The notes: a model not told the origin generated them from the sequence alone. A stretch of DNA of 39,284 bases from an uncultured Verrucomicrobia subdivision 3 bacterium (GCA_903835255.1 CAILMI010000011.1:1-39284); one strand, 5' to 3'. Shown: positions 26,504-34,455, counted from the first letter of the stretch. Translations and numbers: made by a program.

Positions 26504-27163
26504 ATGAAACAAAAAACCCTCGGCCTGGTCCACACCTCAGCCACGCTGGTGCCGGTGTTTGCGCAGCTATGCAAAGATAAGCTTCCCGGCGTGAACGTCT
26601 TCAATATCGCTGATGACAGCCTGGTAAAGGGCATTATCGCCGCCGGCAGCCTGACGCCAACCATCGCGCACCGGGTCGCGAGCTACCTGAAGTCCGCCGA
26701 GCTGGCAGGCGCGGATTACATTCTGGTCACCTGCTCGTCCATCGGCCCGGCGGTGGAAGCGGGCGCGGAACAGATCGGCGTGCCGGTGTTGCGCGTGGAT
26801 CAGCCGATGGCGGACAAGGCGGTGGCCCTCGGCGCAAGGATTGGCGTTGTCGCCACATTGCGGACGACGCTGACGCCGACGGCGGATCTGATCCAGCGCC
26901 GCGCGGACATCGCCGGAAAGAAAATCCAGCTCACCTCCCGTCTGTGCGAGGGAGCCTTTGAGGCCCTGATGCGGGGCGATGCGGCGGCGCACGACTCGAT
27001 GGTCGCGGCGGCTCTCAAGGAATTGTCGCAGGAGACGGACGTGATTGTGCTGGCGCAGGCTTCGATGGCGCGGGTGGTGGACGGGCTTGCGCCGGAGGAT
27101 CGGCGCGTGCCCATTCTAGCGAGCCCCGGGATTGCCGTGGATTATCTGGCAGCGGTGCTGTGA
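26504..27163 (+). CDS. Asp/Glu/hydantoin-racemase-superfamily protein lacking the second cysteine
   Basis: The protein has 219 residues and the two-lobe racemase fold signature: 'LGLVHTSATLVPVFAQL', first-lobe cysteine motif 'LVTCSSIGPAVE' (Cys77) and 'GARIGVVATLRTTLTPTADLI'. True amino-acid racemases use a second cysteine in a 'GCT' motif of the other lobe; here the equivalent position reads 'IVLAQASMARVV' (183-188), with no Cys. It is therefore more likely a one-cysteine isomerase, tautomerase or decarboxylase, as known for arylmalonate decarboxylase and related superfamily members. In this operon it may interconvert enantiomers or tautomers of the oxo-acid sugar that the kinase or RLP uses. 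It starts 4 bases after the kinase stop, and the transporter begins 25 bases after it. Annotation as a plain racemase would be misleading. Confidence 0.8.
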   Translation: MKQKTLGLVHTSATLVPVFAQLCKDKLPGVNVFNIADDSLVKGIIAAGSLTPTIAHRVASYLKSAELAGADYILVTCSSIGPAVEAGAEQIGVPVLRVDQPMADKAVALGARIGVVATLRTTLTPTADLIQRRADIAGKKIQLTSRLCEGAFEALMRGDAAAHDSMVAAALKELSQETDVIVLAQASMARVVDGLAPEDRRVPILASPGIAVDYLAAVL

Positions 27164-27188
27164 CGGGCGGCTTTTTTTGAATTCAAAA

Positions 27189-28391
27189 ATGAATCCAGCC
27201 TGGCAACCCCTCGCCGTTCTTCTGGCTGTTGCGGCCGCTATCGGCCTGCGCTTCTCCAAACGATATGGCGGCTACCAGTTCACCGCCTGGATCATCGCGG
27301 TGGTTACGGCGGCGATGATTTATCCGGCAAGCTTTCTTCACGTCGGCGACTTCGACATGAAGAACAAATGGGTTCTGCTGATCGCCATCCAGATGGTGAT
27401 GTTCGGGATGGGAACCCAGATGAGCCTGCGCGACTTTGCGGGCGTTATGAAATCGCCCCGCGGCGTTTTTGTTGGAATCCTCTGTCATTTCACGGTCATG
27501 CCGCTGGTGGGCCTGGCGCTGACGAAGGTGTTTCATTTTGAGCCGGAGATTGCCGCCGGCATCATCCTGGTCGGCTCCTGTTCCAGCGGGCTGGCGTCGA
27601 ACGTGATGGCCTACATCGCCCGATCCAATCTCGCCCTCTCGGTCACGGTCACCGCCGTGACAACCCTGCTGGCGCCGCTGCTGACGCCGCTGTGGATGAA
27701 ACTGCTGGCCGGCACGCTGGTTGAAATCAGCTTTATAAAGATGATGTCGGAAATCATCAAAATCGTCCTCGTCCCGGTGTGCGCCGCCCTGCTGCATGAC
27801 TATCTCAAGCAGGCCTCGCCCCGCGGCCGGCGGAGGGTTCAAGCCATCAACGCCATCGCCGTCGGGTGGCTGCTGTGCTTGGCGGGTGGCGGGTGGGGAT
27901 GGCTGCAAATGCATTGCGAGGAAGGCATGCGGACGGCCATCGCATTGGGAGGGTTTTTACTGAGCGCCTCCGTCATCGGCACGGCGTATCATGCGCTGGC
28001 GAAGCGATGGACGGGGCTGGACGGCCGCATGCCCGCCCTATCCATGGCGGGCATCCTGTATGTCACGGCGGTGACGGTTGCCTCGGGGCGAGACCATCTG
28101 CTTCAGGTTGGCGCCCTGCTGTTCCTGGCGGCAGCGCTGCATAACACGGCGGGCTATGGCTTCGGTTACTGGCTGAGCCGCGCCTCCGGCTTGGACAAGA
28201 ACTCCGCGCGCAGCATCGCATTCGAAGTGGGCCTGCAAAACGGGGGCATGGCGTCTGGTCTGGCCAGCGCGATGGGCAAGCTGGGCACAGTGGGGCTGGC
28301 GGCGGCCATTTTCATTCCATGGATGAACGTCAGCGGCTCGCTCCTGGCGAATTACTGGCGCAAGCGTCCGTCGCCCGCTGCGCCCCGCTAA
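27189..28391 (+). CDS. BASS-family (bile acid:sodium symporter-like) organic acid transporter
   Basis: ATG 27189 gives 400 residues with about ten membrane helices; a longer frame from 27132 overlaps the racemase-like gene. Family hallmarks are 'VMFGMGTQMSLRDFAGVMKSPRGVFVGILCHFTVMPLVGLAL', the unwound-helix motif 'GSCSSGLASNVMAYIARSNLALSVTVTA' (129-156) and 'AFEVGLQNGGMASGLASAMG' in the second repeat. The family carries organic anions (bile acids, pyruvate, pantoate and other hydroxy or oxo acids) with Na+. As the last gene of the RLP operon it probably imports the sugar acid or an oxo-acid that the kinase and RLP process. Known D-apiose pathways often use ABC importers, so a BASS importer would be a different entry point. 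Repeat module copy 2 follows immediately. Confidence 0.87.
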   Translation: MNPAWQPLAVLLAVAAAIGLRFSKRYGGYQFTAWIIAVVTAAMIYPASFLHVGDFDMKNKWVLLIAIQMVMFGMGTQMSLRDFAGVMKSPRGVFVGILCHFTVMPLVGLALTKVFHFEPEIAAGIILVGSCSSGLASNVMAYIARSNLALSVTVTAVTTLLAPLLTPLWMKLLAGTLVEISFIKMMSEIIKIVLVPVCAALLHDYLKQASPRGRRRVQAINAIAVGWLLCLAGGGWGWLQMHCEEGMRTAIALGGFLLSASVIGTAYHALAKRWTGLDGRMPALSMAGILYVTAVTVASGRDHLLQVGALLFLAAALHNTAGYGFGYWLSRASGLDKNSARSIAFEVGLQNGGMASGLASAMGKLGTVGLAAAIFIPWMNVSGSLLANYWRKRPSPAAPR

Positions 28392-28395
28392 AACT

Positions 28396-28640
28396 GAATC
28401 CCGAAGCGGGCCAGACTCTCTCAACCTTTCGGGTCAAGTCCCTCCCCGCCCTCTCCTCCATTTCATGGAAGAGAGGGAGTGAAGGCTGCGGCGCCTCGCC
28501 GCTGCATCCCCATCTTAATTTCAGAATCGAGATTAAAATGAACATCTTTCACCCGCCGAATGAGGCAGGTCAAGCTCTCGCGCAGGGCCTCCCCCTCACC
28601 CCGCGAAAGCGTGAGCGGGGGGAGGGACGGAGAGAGTGGA
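28396..28640. repeat. Long hairpin-rich repeat module, copy 2
   Basis: The gap between the transporter and dnaE starts with GAATCCCGAAGCGGG (28396-28410), a variant of the end sequence seen in other modules, and is colinear with 5095-5334 over about 240 bp. It contains CCCTCTC-CTCCATTTCATGG-AAGAGAGGG (28449-28478) as one hairpin and CCCCTCACCCCGCG-AAAG-CGTGAGCGGGG as another (28591-28620). No inverted partner end is evident on the right. Hairpins here may end or stabilise the RLP operon transcript. Confidence 0.65.
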
Positions 28641-28723
28641 CCAGGGCTTCGAGGCCGGGAATTTCCCGCAATGTGAATATCCCTTTCTTGCGTGCGCTCC
28701 GCGCCCGAGGGTAACTTGGGGGC

Positions 28724-31700
28724 ATGTCGCACGCGGACTTTGTTCATTTGCATTTGCACACCGAGTATTCCCTGCTCGATGGGGCGTGCCGTCTGGACAA
28801 ACTCATGGACCGGGCGCGCGACCTCAAGTTTCCCGCGCTCGCCATCACCGACCACGGCGCGATGCACGGGGTGATTGAATTTTACCAGGCGGCGCGGGCC
28901 AAAGGCATCAAGCCGATCATCGGTTTCGAGGCATACATCGCCCCGGGCAGCCGGCTGGAAAAAAAACTGAATGGCGGTGAAAAATACCATCACCTCGGGC
29001 TGCTGGCCAAGGATGAGGCGGGCTATAAAAACCTGATCCGCCTCACCACCGCCGCACATCTGGAGGGCTATTATTACAAGCCCCGGCTGGATAAGGAAAT
29101 CCTAGCCGCGCACAGCGAGGGGCTGATTGCGCTGTCCGGCTGCCTCGCCAGCGAGATTCCCGATTTGATCATGAAAGATCAATTGGACAAGGCGCGCGAC
29201 GCCGTGGACTGGTTCAAGCAGACGCTGGGCGCGGAGAATTTCTTCCTAGAGCTGCAAAACCACGGCATCCCGGAGCAGGCGAAGGTCAACCAGCATCTGA
29301 TCCGGTGGTCGAAGGAGTTCGGCCTGAAGCTGGTCGCGACCAACGATGTGCATTACATCGAGAAAAACCATTCGCACGCGCACGACTGCCTGGTCTGCAT
29401 CGGCACGCAATCGCTCCTGAGCGATCCCAAGCGCATGAGCGCGGGCTATGCGCCGGAGCAGTTTTATCTGCGCTCGGCGGAGGAGATGAAGGCCCGGTTC
29501 GCCGAGGTGCCGGAGGCGGTGCAGAACACGCTCGCCGTCGCCGAGATGTGCAACCTGGAAATCGAGTTCGGCAAACTTCATTACCCGGTTTTTCATCCGC
29601 CCGAACATTTCACGCGCGAGGGGTTTTTGCGCCAGTGGCTCGCGGAAGGTCTGTTCACCCGTTACACCCTTCACGCCAAAGCCGCGGGCAAGGAATTCAT
29701 CGTGGAGGGAATTGAGGATCCGTGCCGGCTGCCGACTTTTCAAAAGTCGGCCGACGCTGTTCCCACGGCGGTGGCGCCCGGATTGAAGGATCCCGCCGTG
29801 GCCGCCGCCGTCCAGATCGTGATCGATCGCCTGAGGGTGGAGATGGAAGTCATCGAGAAAACCGGATTCATCTCCTATTTTCTCATCGTCGGCGACTTCA
29901 TCCGCTACGGCCGGAGCAAGGGTATTTCGTGCGTGGCGCGCGGCAGTGCGGCCGGCTCGCTCGTCACCTACCTCCTGGAAATCGCCAACGTGGACCCCAT
30001 CCGCTACGGACTGCTGTTCGAACGCTTCCTGAACCCGGAACGCGTCAATCCGCCGGATATCGACATCGACTTTGCTGACGACCGCCGGGCGGATGTCATC
30101 GAATACGTGCGCCAGAAATACGGGAATGATTCCGTCGCTCAAATCATCACCTTCGGCACGATGGGCGCGAAAAGCGTGGTGCGCGACGTGGGTCGCGTGA
30201 TGGGGCTGGGCTATGGCGACTGCGACCGGCTGGCGAAAATGATTCCGTTCGACCTCAAGATGTCGCTCGAGAAGGCGCTCAAGCAATCCCCGGAATTCAA
30301 GCAGGCTTACGAGACCGAGGAGGTCACGCGTGAGCTGATCGACACGGCCCTGATCCTGGAGGATCTCACGCGCAACGCCAGCGTTCACGCGGCCGGCGTA
30401 GTTATTGCCGACCAGCCGCTGGTGAACCTGCTTCCGCTCAAGGCCGACGAAGACGGGGCGATTGTCACGCAGTATGCGATGGGGCCGGTGGGCGACCTTG
30501 GCTTGCTGAAAATGGATCTTCTCGGGCTCAAGACGCTAACCGTCATCCGGAACACCTGTGAAATGGTGAAGCGCACCCAGGGCATCGAAGTGCCAATTGA
30601 CACCCTGCCGCTCGACGACAAAAAGACCTACGACCTCCTGAACCGGGCGGAAACGCTCGGCGTGTTCCAGCTGGAATCCGGCGGGATGCGGGAGCTGTGC
30701 AAAAAATTCCAGATCAGTTCCGTCGAGCATATCACCGCGCTCGTGGCCTTGTACCGGCCCGGCCCGATGGAGCTCATCCCCGAATTCATCAAGCGCCGGC
30801 ACGGGGAGATCCAGATTCAATACGAGCATCCACTGCTCGAGCGGATTTCCAAGGAGACCTACGGCATCCTGATTTACCAGGAGCAGGTCATGCAGGCCAC
30901 GCAGCTCCTGGCGGGCTTCACCCTCGGCGCGGCGGACCTGCTGCGGCGCGCCATGGGCAAGAAAAAAGTCGAGGAGATGCAGCAGCAGCGCGCGGTATTT
31001 GTGAAAGGCTGCGCGGCGACCAATCAGATTTCTGCGGCCAAGGCGAACCAGGTTTTTGACCTGCTGGAAAAATTTGCCGGCTACGGCTTCAATAAATCAC
31101 ACGCCGCCGCCTACGCCATCGTCGCCTACCAGACCGCTTATCTGAAGGCGAATTATCCGGTGGAGTTTTTCTGCGCCATGATGACCAACGACATGGCCGA
31201 CACCGCCAAATTGGGCCTGTATATTGCCGAGGCGCGATCGATGAAAATCGAAGTCCTGCCGCCGGACGTGAACGAGAGCCAGAAGTATTTCGCACCGGCG
31301 CCCCAGTCCGGAGGCATCCGCTTCGGCCTCGCCGCCATCAAGAATGTGGGCGAAGGCGCGGTGGAAGCCCTGCTGAAGGCGCGGGGCGAGGGCGGGAAAT
31401 TCCCGTCCCTTTCCAACCTATGCGAGCGCGTGGACGGGCGGTCGCTGACGCGGAAAACCATTGAGGCGCTGGTCCGGACCGGCGCCTGCGACGGGTTCGG
31501 CCAGACGCGGGCCACCCTGTTTGTGCAGATTGAACGCACCCTGGCGCGGTCCGCGAGCCTGCTTGCCGACAAGCAGCGGGGGCAGAGCTCGCTGTTCGGC
31601 GCGCTGGAGGAAAAATCTCCGCCCATGCCCGAAGCCCTCAGCAACCTGCCGGAATGGCCGCAGCACGAATTGCTCGCGCACGAAAAGGAGCTGCTGGGAT

Positions 31701-32380
31701 TCTATGTCACCGGTCATCCGCTCACGCCCTTTGCGCCCATCCTGGAAAAATACTGCCTCGCGACCACTGCCACCCTTTCCGAGCTACCCAACCGCAGCCT
31801 GACGCGCATCGGCGGCCTGGTGGCGGCGGTGCAGCAGGGGATTTCTAAAAAGAGCGGCAAGCCCTACGCCATGGTCACCCTCGAGGACCTGGCCGGCTCG
31901 GTCCAGATTCTCTGCATGAATGAGAATTACGATAAGTACCGCGAGATGTTCGTGGAAAACCGCGCCCTGCTGGTGATTGGCGAAGTGAACACCACCGAGG
32001 ACCGGCCGAAGATATTTCCGCAAGAGATGATGCCGCTCGAGGCGGCGCCCGGGAAATATACCGAACAGGTGCACCTGCGGCTGCGCCCCGCGCATCTGAA
32101 GACGGAGGATCTGGAGGCGGCCCAGGACCTGGTCGCCGCGCATCCCGGCAAATGCCCCCTGCTGCTGTGTTTCATCCAGCCCGGCGGCGAGATTGTCTTT
32201 ATGGATACGAACGAACGCTTCAGCGTCGCCCCGTCGCTAGCATTGCAGCGGGCGGTGGACGGGCGTTTCGGGGAGGACACCTATTATGCCCGGGTGGACA
32301 CCCGCCTACCCGAGCGCGCCCGCCGCAGCTGGGAAAAGAAAAACGGCTCCGGAGGCAAGAGCGACGATGAGTCCGCATGA
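28724..32380 (+). CDS. dnaE: DNA polymerase III alpha subunit
   Basis: This 1218-residue replicative polymerase starts at ATG 28724 after a GGGGG stretch. Domains in order: PHP domain (FVHLHLHTEYSLLDGACRLDKL; 'ITDHGAMHGVIEFY'; 'NDVHYI'), the palm with catalytic aspartates in 'NPPDIDIDFADDRR', 'TFGTMGAKSVVRDVGRVMG', the thumb/finger region ('LYRPGPMELIPEFIKRRHG', 'EQVMQATQLLAGFTLGAADLLRRAMGKKK', 'FNKSHAAAYAIVAYQTAYLK'), helix-hairpin-helix region and an OB fold ('TRIGGLVAAVQQGISKKSGKPYAMVTLEDLAGSVQ'). It lacks the exonuclease domain of PolC, so it is DnaE type. Residues about 308-352 form an extra linker between 'LAEGLFTRY' and 'RVEMEVIEKTGF', containing a palindrome-encoded peptide. Its stop overlaps the DUF2264 start. 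Confidence 0.96.
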   Translation: MSHADFVHLHLHTEYSLLDGACRLDKLMDRARDLKFPALAITDHGAMHGVIEFYQAARAKGIKPIIGFEAYIAPGSRLEKKLNGGEKYHHLGLLAKDEAGYKNLIRLTTAAHLEGYYYKPRLDKEILAAHSEGLIALSGCLASEIPDLIMKDQLDKARDAVDWFKQTLGAENFFLELQNHGIPEQAKVNQHLIRWSKEFGLKLVATNDVHYIEKNHSHAHDCLVCIGTQSLLSDPKRMSAGYAPEQFYLRSAEEMKARFAEVPEAVQNTLAVAEMCNLEIEFGKLHYPVFHPPEHFTREGFLRQWLAEGLFTRYTLHAKAAGKEFIVEGIEDPCRLPTFQKSADAVPTAVAPGLKDPAVAAAVQIVIDRLRVEMEVIEKTGFISYFLIVGDFIRYGRSKGISCVARGSAAGSLVTYLLEIANVDPIRYGLLFERFLNPERVNPPDIDIDFADDRRADVIEYVRQKYGNDSVAQIITFGTMGAKSVVRDVGRVMGLGYGDCDRLAKMIPFDLKMSLEKALKQSPEFKQAYETEEVTRELIDTALILEDLTRNASVHAAGVVIADQPLVNLLPLKADEDGAIVTQYAMGPVGDLGLLKMDLLGLKTLTVIRNTCEMVKRTQGIEVPIDTLPLDDKKTYDLLNRAETLGVFQLESGGMRELCKKFQISSVEHITALVALYRPGPMELIPEFIKRRHGEIQIQYEHPLLERISKETYGILIYQEQVMQATQLLAGFTLGAADLLRRAMGKKKVEEMQQQRAVFVKGCAATNQISAAKANQVFDLLEKFAGYGFNKSHAAAYAIVAYQTAYLKANYPVEFFCAMMTNDMADTAKLGLYIAEARSMKIEVLPPDVNESQKYFAPAPQSGGIRFGLAAIKNVGEGAVEALLKARGEGGKFPSLSNLCERVDGRSLTRKTIEALVRTGACDGFGQTRATLFVQIERTLARSASLLADKQRGQSSLFGALEEKSPPMPEALSNLPEWPQHELLAHEKELLGFYVTGHPLTPFAPILEKYCLATTATLSELPNRSLTRIGGLVAAVQQGISKKSGKPYAMVTLEDLAGSVQILCMNENYDKYREMFVENRALLVIGEVNTTEDRPKIFPQEMMPLEAAPGKYTEQVHLRLRPAHLKTEDLEAAQDLVAAHPGKCPLLLCFIQPGGEIVFMDTNERFSVAPSLALQRAVDGRFGEDTYYARVDTRLPERARRSWEKKNGSGGKSDDESA
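29731..29751. repeat. Palindrome inside dnaE coding sequence
   Basis: Bases 29731-29751 are a 10-bp arm GCCGACTTTT, a single C and the exact inverse arm, all in frame within dnaE and encoding residues 336-343 (LPTFQKSA). It lies in a linker of about 45 residues absent from standard DnaE alignments I can recall. It resembles an intergenic hairpin element that entered the gene without breaking the frame. Whether other copies exist elsewhere in the genome cannot be seen here. Confidence 0.55.
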
Positions 32381-33669
32381 ATAATAGCCGCCGCGATTTT
32401 TTCAAATCCGCCGCGGCCTGGAGCGTCCTTGGCGCGGCCGGGTTGCCGCTGGCCGATGCGGAGGCCGGGCCGGAGCCGGTGTCCGGAGCCGCCGACCGGC
32501 GCTATTGGGTTTCGATCGCCGAAAGACTGGCGCGCCCCGTGCTAGAAAACCTCGCCCGGCGCGAGCTAAGAAAGAAGATGCCGGTGGAGGAATTGGCCGG
32601 CGCGGAACGCGGCGCGGTCACCCACCTGGAGGCATTTGGACGCCTGCTCTACGGACTTGCCCCGTGGCTCGCGGTGCAAAATCTTGACGGTGAGGAGCTC
32701 CGGCTGCAGCGGGAGCTTTCCGGGCTGGCGCGGTCAGCGCTCGAGGCGGCGACGGATCCCGCCTCACCGGATGACCTGAATTTTTCCAAAGGCGGACAGC
32801 CGCTGGTGGACACCGCCTTTCTGGCGGGCGGAATTCTCCGCGCGCCCGGGGTGCTTTGGGAGCCGCTGAAGCCGGCCGTGAAAGAGCGCCTCATCGCCGC
32901 GCTCAAATCGTCCCGCACCATCCCCACGCCCGACCACAACAACTGGGTCCTGTTCGCTGCCACCGTGGAGGCGGCGCTGCTGGAGTTCGGCGAGCCGACC
33001 CGGGAGGATCGCCTGGAGAATTGCATCCGCAAAATGCTCGGCTGGTATTGCGGCGACGGGGTATATGGCGACGGCGACTTTTTCCACTTTGATGGCTACA
33101 ACAGTTTTGTCATCCACCCGATGCTTCTGGAGGCGCTGGGGATCTTGAAGCGGCACGATCCGGCATTTTCCGGGGCGCATGCGATTGTTTTGAGGCGCGC
33201 GCAGCGCTATGCGGAAATTCAGGAGCGATTCATTGCCCCAGACGGGACCTTCCCCTCCATGGGCCGCTCCACCACCTATCGCTTGGGATCTTTTCAAACG
33301 CTGGCGCTAATGGCCTGGCATCAGGCGTTGCCCGAACGGGTGAAGCCCGCCCAAGTCCGCTGTGCGCTGACGGCGGTGAGTCGGCGCCTGATGGAGGCGC
33401 CCGGAACCTTCGATGCGCAGGGGTGGCTGCGGATCGGGTTTTGCGGCCATCAGCCGGCGCTGGGGGAACGCTATATTTCTACGGGAAGTCTTTATCTCTG
33501 CAGCGCCGGACTGTTGCCGCTGGGGTTGCCGCCCACCGCAGAATTCTGGAGCGCGCCCGCCGCCCCTTGGACCGCTCAGAAACTGTGGGCTGGGGAGAAC
33601 CTGCCCGCCGACCATGCCCTGACCGATGTGCGCACCGTGGCGGTGCCAACGCTGTCTCGGGGCCAGTGA
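32377..33669 (+). CDS. TAT-exported DUF2264 protein
   Basis: The 430-residue protein overlaps the dnaE stop (ATGA, 32377-32380). The N-terminus MNNSRRDFFKSAAAWSVLGAAGLPLADA is a twin-arginine signal (SRRDFFK) followed by a hydrophobic stretch, so the protein is exported folded. The remainder matches DUF2264: 'YWVSIAERLARPVLENLARRELRKKMPVEE', 'HLEAFGRLLYGLAPWLA', 'NNWVLFAATVEAALLEFG', 'DGDFFHFDGYNSFVIHPMLLEALGIL' and 'GRSTTYRLGSFQTLALMAWHQ'. Family members have an (alpha/alpha)6-type fold and sit in polysaccharide-use loci, so a glycan-active lyase or hydrolase is likely; that is inference. The coupling to dnaE is odd for function and may just reflect shared transcription. Alternative starts inside are unlikely because the TAT motif begins at the fifth residue. 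Confidence 0.85.
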   Translation: MNNSRRDFFKSAAAWSVLGAAGLPLADAEAGPEPVSGAADRRYWVSIAERLARPVLENLARRELRKKMPVEELAGAERGAVTHLEAFGRLLYGLAPWLAVQNLDGEELRLQRELSGLARSALEAATDPASPDDLNFSKGGQPLVDTAFLAGGILRAPGVLWEPLKPAVKERLIAALKSSRTIPTPDHNNWVLFAATVEAALLEFGEPTREDRLENCIRKMLGWYCGDGVYGDGDFFHFDGYNSFVIHPMLLEALGILKRHDPAFSGAHAIVLRRAQRYAEIQERFIAPDGTFPSMGRSTTYRLGSFQTLALMAWHQALPERVKPAQVRCALTAVSRRLMEAPGTFDAQGWLRIGFCGHQPALGERYISTGSLYLCSAGLLPLGLPPTAEFWSAPAAPWTAQKLWAGENLPADHALTDVRTVAVPTLSRGQ

Positions 33670-33804
33670 TCCAGAGACATTCCGCACATTAACCGTCACG
33701 GCCTTGCCCCTTCGGGATTCCGTCTCATCGCCCACGTCTGAGAGAACCGGGGGGGGGGGGCGCGAGCATCTCCCAACGCACATCTCAGTGAAAGGCGGCA
33801 AACT

Positions 33805-33834
33805 CACTTTATATTGCAGGTGCAACCTAAAGTG
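33805..33834. repeat. Imperfect palindrome related to that at 18839
   Basis: CACTTTATATTGCA and TGCAACCTAAAGTG flank a GG centre, pairing at 12 of 14 positions. The half-site order CACTTT..TTGCA..TGCAA..AAAGTGGA is shared with the 34-bp palindrome at 18839-18872. It lies 130 bases after the DUF2264 gene and directly before a copy of the end motif AGCCCAATTTCCGAAACCGG (33841-33860). A run of ten G residues lies upstream at about 33751-33760. Confidence 0.5.
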
Positions 33835-33910
33835 GATTTGAGCCCAATTTCCGAAACCGGGTCTCGCCAATCATGGCAGAGATCAAGTCCCTCCCCGGCC
33901 ACCTCCCTTG

Positions 33911-34034
33911 CTGGATCGCGGTCAGGTAGGGCGCGCCACTCCGTGCGCGCCGGCGTGGTAAACCAAGACGCGCGGGTTGGCAGCCGCGGCGGGCAGAGGA
34001 CTGCCCGCCCTACCCGCCGATGTGCCAGGTTAAT
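33911..34034 (-). repeat. GGTAGGGC element, copy 2 (reverse orientation)
   Basis: The 90-bp core 33925-34014 is the reverse complement of 38581-38670 with scattered changes. Homology continues past both ends: ATCGCGGTCA (33915-33924) matches inverted TGACCGCGAT at 38671, and CGATGTGCCAGGTTAA (34018-34033) matches inverted TTAACCTTGGCACATCGG (38561-38578). It begins GGTAGGGCGCGCC and ends GGCGGGCAG..CTGCCCGCC-CTACC, giving internal hairpins. Short open frames across it are low-complexity and not credible genes. Confidence 0.75.
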
Positions 34035-34213
34035 CCCGAACGCCGAAATGGGACAGAGGTGACGCGCTGCGCCGTCCCGATCCAGAGGCGACGGAACGAG
34101 TGGGGTGGCGGGTGAAATCGGGCACCATTGGTTCCGCCCGCTCCGCGCGGGCAGGGACTGCGCAGCGCTATCCCTGCCATTTTCCGCAACGGCCCGCTCC
34201 GGGATTCGGGTTC
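34030..34213. repeat. Inverted-end intergenic repeat module 3
   Basis: TTAATCCCGAACGCCGAAATGGG (34030-34052, given as a variant of AACCCGAATTCCGAA) faces an inverted GGGATTCGGGTT (34201-34212), making a 184-bp unit like those at 5095-5394 and 6138-6305. It holds the short GC element GTTCCGCCCG...GCAGGGACTGCGCAGCGCTATCCCTGCC (34131-34178). No gene is visible. Confidence 0.55.
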
Positions 34214-34320
34214 CTATCAAACTCAATTCTGGAGTTGAGTTGGGAATGAAGCGGTGCCGTTCGACTGCCTTCTCCCTCTCTTCCATGAAATGGAGGAGAG
34301 GGCGGGGAGAGGAGGCCCTC
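34214..34320 (-). repeat. Long hairpin-rich repeat module, partial copy 3 (reverse orientation)
   Basis: Read on the minus strand, 34318-34270 repeats CCTCCTCTCCCCGCCCTCTC, CTCCATTTCATGG and AAGAGAGGGAG as at 5140-5182 and 28437-28480. The rest of the module diverges. The following 135 bases up to the carbonic anhydrase stop (34321-34455) show no gene or structure I can name. Confidence 0.6.
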
Positions 34321-34455
34321 CATGGTTTAACTGCCATAAAAAATGCTGTGCAGTTGCCGTGGGAGGGGGCGCACCGCTTTCATCCCGGCCCAAATCAACG
34401 CTATGGACACGGCGCATTTGTGGAGAGCGGGCGTTCAATGGCGCTGACCCTATGA

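Noticed and set aside
26504-27163. Standard aspartate or glutamate racemase
   Set aside because: The second catalytic cysteine motif is replaced by LAQASM and the operon context is sugar-acid catabolism.
29246-30388. 380-codon minus-strand frame inside dnaE
   Set aside because: Shadow of conserved dnaE sequence; composition is atypical and no domain is visible.
33670-34455. Protein genes in the gap after the DUF2264 gene
   Set aside because: Frames up to 177 codons cross several repeat modules and are Arg/Pro-rich translations of the repeats, with similar shadows over the copies at 38.5 kb.
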